Below are positions 56,616-64,000 of a DNA stretch of 64,000 nucleotides, one piece after another. Origin of the DNA: Nonomuraea endophytica. GTDB lineage: Bacteria > Actinomycetota > Actinomycetes > Streptosporangiales > Streptosporangiaceae. How positions within the stretch are numbered: the stretch's first letter is position 1; every line of letters starts with the position of its first letter. Where the stretch lies: assembly GCF_014203235.1 (NCBI RefSeq), contig NZ_JACHIN010000001.1, positions 558,001 to 622,000 on the forward strand. The letters run 5' to 3'. Under the pieces are notes generated by a model, which was not told the DNA's origin, searched no databases, and saw only the letters and a list, made by a program, of their open reading frames with translations. Position numbers and translations under genes: made by a program.

Positions 56616-57265
56616 TTGGCAGCCCCCTTCTTGGCAGCGGTACGGACGAGGACCAGGCTGCCGTTGGCGCCGGGGATCGCACCCTTGATCAGGATGAGGC
56701 CCTTCTCGGCGTCCACGGCGTGAACCTTGAGGCTCTGCACGGTGGTGCGGACGTTACCCATCCGGCCAGCCATGCGAAGACCCTTGAATACGCGGCCCGG
56801 GGTGGCGCAGCCACCGATGGAACCCGGCGAGCGGTGCTTGCGCTGCGTACCGTGCGAGGCGCCCAGGCCCTTGAAGCCGTGGCGCTTCATGACACCGGCG
56901 AAGCCCTTGCCCTTGGACTTGCCAGTCACGTCAACGTACTGGCCCGCCTCGAAGGTGTCGGCCAGCAGTTCCTGGCCGAGGGTGTAGTCGCTCGCGTCGT
57001 CGGTGCGGATCTCCGCAAAGTAACGGCGCGGGGTGATGTCGTGCTTACGCAGGTAGTCGCCGAGCGGCTTGTTGACCTTCCGGGGGTCGACCTGCCCGAA
57101 GCCGAGCTGGATGGCGGAGTAGCCGTCCTTCTCAGCGCTGCGGACGCGGGTCACCACGCACGGACCGGCCTCGACCACGGTCACCGGAACCATCCGGTTG
57201 TCCGCGTCGAAGACCTGGGTCATGCCGAGCTTCTTGCCCAGGACGCCCTTGATCGTCTTAGCCAT
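56612..57265 (-). CDS. rplC: 50S ribosomal protein L3
   Basis: L3 reaches the peptidyl transferase centre. The 217-residue protein shows [40 protein letters not shown] and [20 protein letters not shown], then [20 protein letters not shown]. It follows rpsJ after 14 bases. Confidence 0.98.
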   Translation of the reverse strand: MAKTIKGVLGKKLGMTQVFDADNRMVPVTVVEAGPCVVTRVRSAEKDGYSAIQLGFGQVDPRKVNKPLGDYLRKHDITPRRYFAEIRTDDASDYTLGQELLADTFEAGQYVDVTGKSKGKGFAGVMKRHGFKGLGASHGTQRKHRSPGSIGGCATPGRVFKGLRMAGRMGNVRTTVQSLKVHAVDAEKGLILIKGAIPGANGSLVLVRTAAKKGAAK

Positions 57266-57279
57266 GTCAGTGCGTTCCC

Positions 57280-57588
57280 TCAGAGCTTGATCGAGATGTC
57301 AACGCCCGCGGGGAGGTCGAGACGCATGAGCGAGTCGACGGTCTTGGGCGTGGGGTCGATGATGTCAATCAGCCGCTTGTGCGTGCGCATCTCAAAGTGC
57401 TCGCGGCTGTCCTTGTACTTGTGCGGCGAGCGGATGACGCAGTACACGTTCTTCTCGGTCGGCAGCGGCACCGGGCCCGCGACCTTCGCGCCAGTCCGCG
57501 TCACCGTCTCGACGATCTTCTTGGCCGAGCTATCGATGACCTCGTGGTCATAGGCCTTAAGCCGGATGCGGATCTTCTGTCCCGCCAT
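57280..57588 (-). CDS. rpsJ: 30S ribosomal protein S10
   Basis: S10 (NusE) is both a 30S protein and an antitermination factor. The 102-residue protein begins [20 protein letters not shown] and shows [20 protein letters not shown] and [20 protein letters not shown]. It is the first gene of the S10 operon; the 268 bases upstream hold its promoter region and the tuf terminator. Confidence 0.98.
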   Translation of the reverse strand: MAGQKIRIRLKAYDHEVIDSSAKKIVETVTRTGAKVAGPVPLPTEKNVYCVIRSPHKYKDSREHFEMRTHKRLIDIIDPTPKTVDSLMRLDLPAGVDISIKL

Positions 57589-57808
57589 AGTGGCCTCGGT
57601 GTCCTTCGCTGTCGTCTGAAAAAGTATCGTGCGGCCTGTTGCCGCTGTTCATACGGGCGAAACCGCCCGATAACCCCACGTAGCAGACGCATATGATCTG
57701 CCGTTTTCTTCCGTGATCCGGCAGTTACTTCGGTCACAACCTGCGGTCGTCCGAAGCCACTGCGAGATCACGGCTTTGCGTGGAGCCGTGCTGGTGCTTT
57801 CGCGGATC

Positions 57809-57840
57809 GGCGGCCGGCCCTGTGAATGAGGCCGACCGCC
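57809..57840 (-). terminator. Hairpin downstream of tuf
   Basis: GGCGGCCGGCC (57809-57819) and GGCCGACCGCC (57830-57840) pair over 11 positions with one mismatch around a ten-base loop, 17 bases past the tuf stop. This is the likely end of the str operon transcript. Confidence 0.7.
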
Positions 57841-57856
57841 GCCCCGGCGAATCGTG

Positions 57857-59050
<1,194 letters not shown>

Positions 59051-59121
59051 TGGTTCTCTCCTTAGAGAATCTGACTGACTTACTTCACACTCGGGCCCGG
59101 GAAGTTACCCGGCCCCTGGGC

Positions 59122-59147
59122 GGTGAGGCGGCTAGCACCGCCTCACC
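59122..59147 (-). terminator. Hairpin between fusA and tuf
   Basis: GGTGAGGCGG (59122-59131) and CCGCCTCACC (59138-59147) form a perfect 10-bp stem with a six-base loop, in the 116-base gap after the fusA stop. It may be a partial terminator or a processing site, allowing tuf to be expressed separately. Confidence 0.65.
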
Positions 59148-59166
59148 AGGGACTCCGGGGTTCGTA

Positions 59167-61266
<2,100 letters not shown>

Positions 61267-61302
61267 TTCTCTCGCGTCCTCGTCGTCTCGTCGAACCCGC
61301 TG

Positions 61303-61773
61303 TTACCAGCGGTAGTGGGCGAAGGCCTTGTTGGACTCGGCCATCTTGTGGGTGTCCTCGCGCTTCTTGACACTCGCCCCCAGGCCGTTGCTGGCGTCGA
61401 GGAGCTCGTTCATGAGGCGCTCGGTCATGGTCTTCTCACGGCGGGCGCGGGAGTACTGCACCAGCCAGCGCAGGGCCAGGGTGGTGCTGCGCGAGGCGCG
61501 CACCTCGACCGGGACCTGGTAGGTCGCGCCACCGACACGGCGGCTGCGGACCTCAAGAGTGGGCTTGACGTTGTCGAGGGCACGCTTGAGCGTGATGACC
61601 GGGTCGTTGCCGGTCTTGTCCTTGCAACCCTCGAGGGCGCCGTAGACGATCGACTGCGCGATGGAGCGCTTGCCGTCCAGCAGCACCTTGTTGATCAGGG
61701 CCGTAACCAGCGGCGAGCTGTAAACCGGGTCAGACATGAGCTGACGGCGGCCAGGAGAACCCTTGCGAGGCAT
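61303..61773 (-). CDS. rpsG: 30S ribosomal protein S7
   Basis: S7 starts assembly of the 30S head and can repress the str operon in some bacteria. The 156-residue protein shows [40 protein letters not shown] and [20 protein letters not shown]. It follows rpsL after two bases. Confidence 0.98.
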   Translation of the reverse strand: MPRKGSPGRRQLMSDPVYSSPLVTALINKVLLDGKRSIAQSIVYGALEGCKDKTGNDPVITLKRALDNVKPTLEVRSRRVGGATYQVPVEVRASRSTTLALRWLVQYSRARREKTMTERLMNELLDASNGLGASVKKREDTHKMAESNKAFAHYRW

Positions 61774-61775
61774 AG

Positions 61776-62150
61776 TTAGCTCTTCTCCTTCTTCGCGCCG
61801 TAGCGGCTGCGGGCCTGCTTGCGGTTACGGACACCCTGGGTGTCGAGCGAGCCACGGATGATCTTGTAGCGAACACCCGGCAGGTCCTTCACACGACCGC
61901 CACGCACGAGCACGATGGAGTGCTCCTGCAGGTTGTGACCCACACCCGGGATGTAGGCCGTGACCTCGATGCCGTTGGTGAGGCGGACACGGGCCACCTT
62001 GCGCAGTGCCGAGTTGGGCTTCTTGGGGGTCGTGGTGTAGACGCGCTGGCAGACGCCGCGACGCTGCGGACTCCCCTTTAGGGCAGGAGTCTTGGTCTTG
62101 GAGACCTTGTCCTGCCGGCCCTTGCGGACCAACTGCTGAATAGTGGGCAC
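61776..62150 (-). CDS. rpsL: 30S ribosomal protein S12
   Basis: S12 controls decoding accuracy. The 124-residue protein begins [20 protein letters not shown] and shows [20 protein letters not shown]. Lys43 and Lys88 are the wild-type, streptomycin-sensitive residues. GTG 62150 gives the usual length; GGAG lies six bases upstream. First gene of rpsL-rpsG-fusA-tuf. Confidence 0.98.
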   Translation of the reverse strand: MPTIQQLVRKGRQDKVSKTKTPALKGSPQRRGVCQRVYTTTPKKPNSALRKVARVRLTNGIEVTAYIPGVGHNLQEHSIVLVRGGRVKDLPGVRYKIIRGSLDTQGVRNRKQARSRYGAKKEKS

Positions 62151-62375
62151 TGCCACTCCGTTCATGCCTATGCCGGTGATACGTCAGGTTGTGCATTTCG
62201 CAGGTACTGCCGGTGTCATGACCTGCGGTTTTCTCCCCTGCTTCGACCCACGCGGTCGGGCGTGTCGCGCTCTTACAGAGCCACACTCCCGCGCAGAAGT
62301 ACGCCAGGGGGAGGCCACGCCGCGCCGTTGCGAGCGCACGCGTGAGAGCCCATGAATACACGGGCACGAAGGGCA

Positions 62376-62404
62376 AGACTACCTAGCCCCGCGCAGCACG
62401 TCAA
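62376..62404 (-). promoter_or_regulatory. Promoter of the str operon (rpsL-rpsG-fusA-tuf)
   Basis: On the minus strand TTGACG (62404-62399) and TAGTCT (62381-62376) are separated by exactly 17 bases, a good housekeeping-type promoter. The transcript would have a leader of about 220 bases before GTG 62150. Confidence 0.75.
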
Positions 62405-62666
62405 AACGGCTGCGCGTCGATATGTTTCGCGCCGTGGTCAGTAGCAGACTCCGCGCCAAGTTTACCCGCTCCGGGCTACTGTTCTGCCCTCCTTACACCA
62501 ACCTTCTACGCGGGAACGACAAGCCCTCCCCCTGAACCCGCCCAGGACGAGGCGTCGCCTTCGGTCGTGGAGGCGGATGGCGTAGCCCGGGTGCGGCCGC
62601 GGACGGCCCGTCACAGCGCCGCGGCGGTGCATGTGGTCTCTCCCCAGCCTGTGTAGCCCGGGGAAC

Positions 62667-62706
62667 GCGGAAGCGCCCGAGATCCGGAGATCTCGGGCGC
62701 TTCCGC
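62667..62706 (-). terminator. Terminator of the rpoBC operon
   Basis: GCGGAAGCGCCCGAGATC (62667-62684) and its exact reverse complement (62689-62706) form an 18-bp perfect stem with a four-base loop, 20 bases past the rpoC stop. This is one of the strongest hairpins in the window. Confidence 0.85.
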
Positions 62707-62727
62707 TAACCGTCTAGCGCGACGGGC

Positions 62728-64000
62728 CTATCGGTTGTACTGCCCGAAGTCGTACTCCTCCAGCGGCACAGCCTCGCCCGACCCGGTGCCGAACGTGTAG
62801 TCCGCGGCGGAGCCGTCGTAGCCGCCGACCGTGTACATCGCGGCCTTGGCCTCCTCGGTCGGCTCGACCCGGATGTTGCGGTACTGGGGCATGCCAGTGC
62901 CGGCCGGGATGAGCTTACCGATGATGACGTTCTCCTTCAGGCCCAGGAGCGAGTCGGACTTGGCGTGGATCGCCGCGTCCGTCAGAACCCTGGTCGTCTC
63001 CTGGAAGGAGGCCGCCGACAGCCACGACTCGGTGGCCAGCGACGCCTTCGTGATGCCCATGAGGACCGGACGGCCGGCGGCGGGCTGGCCGCCCTCGGCC
63101 ACGGTCTCGCGGTTCATGTTCTCGAAGCGGGGACGCTCGACCAGCTCGCCGGGGAGCAGGTCGGTGTCGCCCGACTCGAGCACGTTCACGCGCTTGAGCA
63201 TCTGGCGGACGATGATCTCGATGTGCTTGTCGTGGATCGACACACCCTGCGAGCGGTACACCTGCTGGACCTCGGCGACCAGGTGCAGCTGCACCTCGCG
63301 CGGGCCCATGATGCGCAGGACCTCGTTCGGGTTGACCGCACCGGCGATCAGCTGCTGGCCGACCTTGACGTGCTGGCCCTCCGAGACGAGCAGACGCGAC
63401 CGCATCGACACCGGGTAGGCGATCTCCTCGGAACCGTCGTCCGGGGTGATGACCACCTTGCGGGTCTTGTCGGTCTCGTCGATCCGCGCGCGGCCCTCGG
63501 CCTCGGAGATCGGGGCGACACCCTTGGGGATGCGCGCCTCGAAGAGCTCCTGGACACGGGGCAGACCGTGGGTGATGTCAGCGCCGGCCACACCACCGGT
63601 GTGGAAGGTACGCATCGTCAGCTGGGTGCCGGGCTCACCGATCGACTGGGCGGCGATGATGCCGACCGCCTCGCCGACGTCCACGAGCTTGCCGGTGGCC
63701 AGCGAGCGGCCGTAGCAGGTCGCGCAGACACCGATCTTGGCCTCGCACACCAGCGCGGAGCGGGTGCGCACGGTCTCGATCCCGGCGTTGACCAGGTCGG
63801 TCACGTGGATGTCGTTGATGTCGACACCCGCCGGAGCGATGATCTTGCCGTCGACCTCGACGTCCTCGGCCAGGATGCGGCCGTGCACGTTGGACTCGGC
63901 GTTGTCGGCCTTGACCAGGTTGCCCGACGCGTCGCGCTCGCCGACGTGCAGCGGGACGGCGCGGTCGGTGCCGCAGTCGATCTCGCGCACGATGACGTCC
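62728..64000 (-). CDS. rpoC: DNA-directed RNA polymerase subunit beta', C-terminal part (runs off window edge)
   Basis: The last 420-odd residues of beta'. Conserved segments include [60 protein letters not shown] and [20 protein letters not shown]. Cysteines in [16 protein letters not shown] belong to the second zinc site. The start and the catalytic NADFDGD lie beyond base 64000. The usual rpoBC-rpsL order is kept. Confidence 0.98.
   Translation of the reverse strand, partial: DVIVREIDCGTDRAVPLHVGERDASGNLVKADNAESNVHGRILAEDVEVDGKIIAPAGVDINDIHVTDLVNAGIETVRTRSALVCEAKIGVCATCYGRSLATGKLVDVGEAVGIIAAQSIGEPGTQLTMRTFHTGGVAGADITHGLPRVQELFEARIPKGVAPISEAEGRARIDETDKTRKVVITPDDGSEEIAYPVSMRSRLLVSEGQHVKVGQQLIAGAVNPNEVLRIMGPREVQLHLVAEVQQVYRSQGVSIHDKHIEIIVRQMLKRVNVLESGDTDLLPGELVERPRFENMNRETVAEGGQPAAGRPVLMGITKASLATESWLSAASFQETTRVLTDAAIHAKSDSLLGLKENVIIGKLIPAGTGMPQYRNIRVEPTEEAKAAMYTVGGYDGSAADYTFGTGSGEAVPLEEYDFGQYNR

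Larger units (their letters stand above)
62151..62727. other. Leader region of the str operon, between rpoC and rpsL
   Basis: No gene is supported. It holds a promoter for rpsL (62376-62404), a leader of about 220 bases before the GTG at 62150, and the rpoBC terminator (62667-62706). The stretch 62405-62666 shows no clear feature. Confidence 0.55.

Overview
The window is high-GC DNA in which most codons end in G or C, with many GTG and TTG starts. Gene content and order point to an actinomycete: a guaB / DUF5319 / SigD-type sigma / groES-groEL block, then tsaD-rimI-tsaB-tsaE-alr-nnr-acpS, then glmM-rpsI-rplM, then the full alpha, spc, S10 and str ribosomal clusters up to rpoC. This order is recalled from mycobacteria and streptomycetes. 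The His-rich GroEL tail, class F sortases, DUF5319, TTG-started infA and zinc-type S14 agree with it. A filamentous Streptosporangiales-type organism (for example Nonomuraea) is my best guess, made from overall style and not from a search.

Region 1 (1-7480): the 5' part of guaB; a TrmB/LuxR-like regulator; a repeat-rich non-coding stretch; a DUF5319 gene; a SigD-like ECF sigma factor with a repeat-bearing putative anti-sigma partner; and groES-groEL behind a strong promoter and a perfect CIRCE element. Region 2 (7477-12514): an NAD-binding epimerase-like gene divergent from a MarR regulator with two matching operator-like sites, then a Uma2 nuclease-like protein, a THUMP-like methyltransferase and a 518-residue coiled-coil protein. 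Region 3 (12825-23977, minus strand): tsaD, rimI and tsaB, then an APH-like kinase, a class F sortase and an anchored Cys-pair protein, then tsaE, hydrolase, alr, nnr, acpS, TetR and a Tat-exported PhoX-like protein. Region 4 (24175-29812, plus strand): coaA, a DUF389 membrane protein and a four-gene ABC export locus, with two possible small genes.

Region 5 (29820-36743): glmM-rpsI-rplM on the minus strand, then a CAP-domain protein and two paralogous membrane-anchored proteins on the plus strand. Region 6 (37210-64000, minus strand): truA, rplQ, rpoA, rpsD, rpsK, rpsM, rpmJ, infA; an accessory insert (second sortase module, small secreted protein, DUF1707 protein); then map, adk, secY, the spc and S10 clusters, tuf, fusA, rpsG, rpsL and the 3' part of rpoC. 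GC-rich hairpins separate many of these genes.

The most interesting accessory signal is a two-gene module that occurs twice. A short exported protein with one Cys pair and a C-terminal membrane anchor lies just upstream of a class F sortase. Each copy sits inside an otherwise conserved housekeeping cluster (tsaE/tsaB and map/infA). The first sortase has no arginine after its catalytic cysteine, and the second has a lipobox-like N-terminus.
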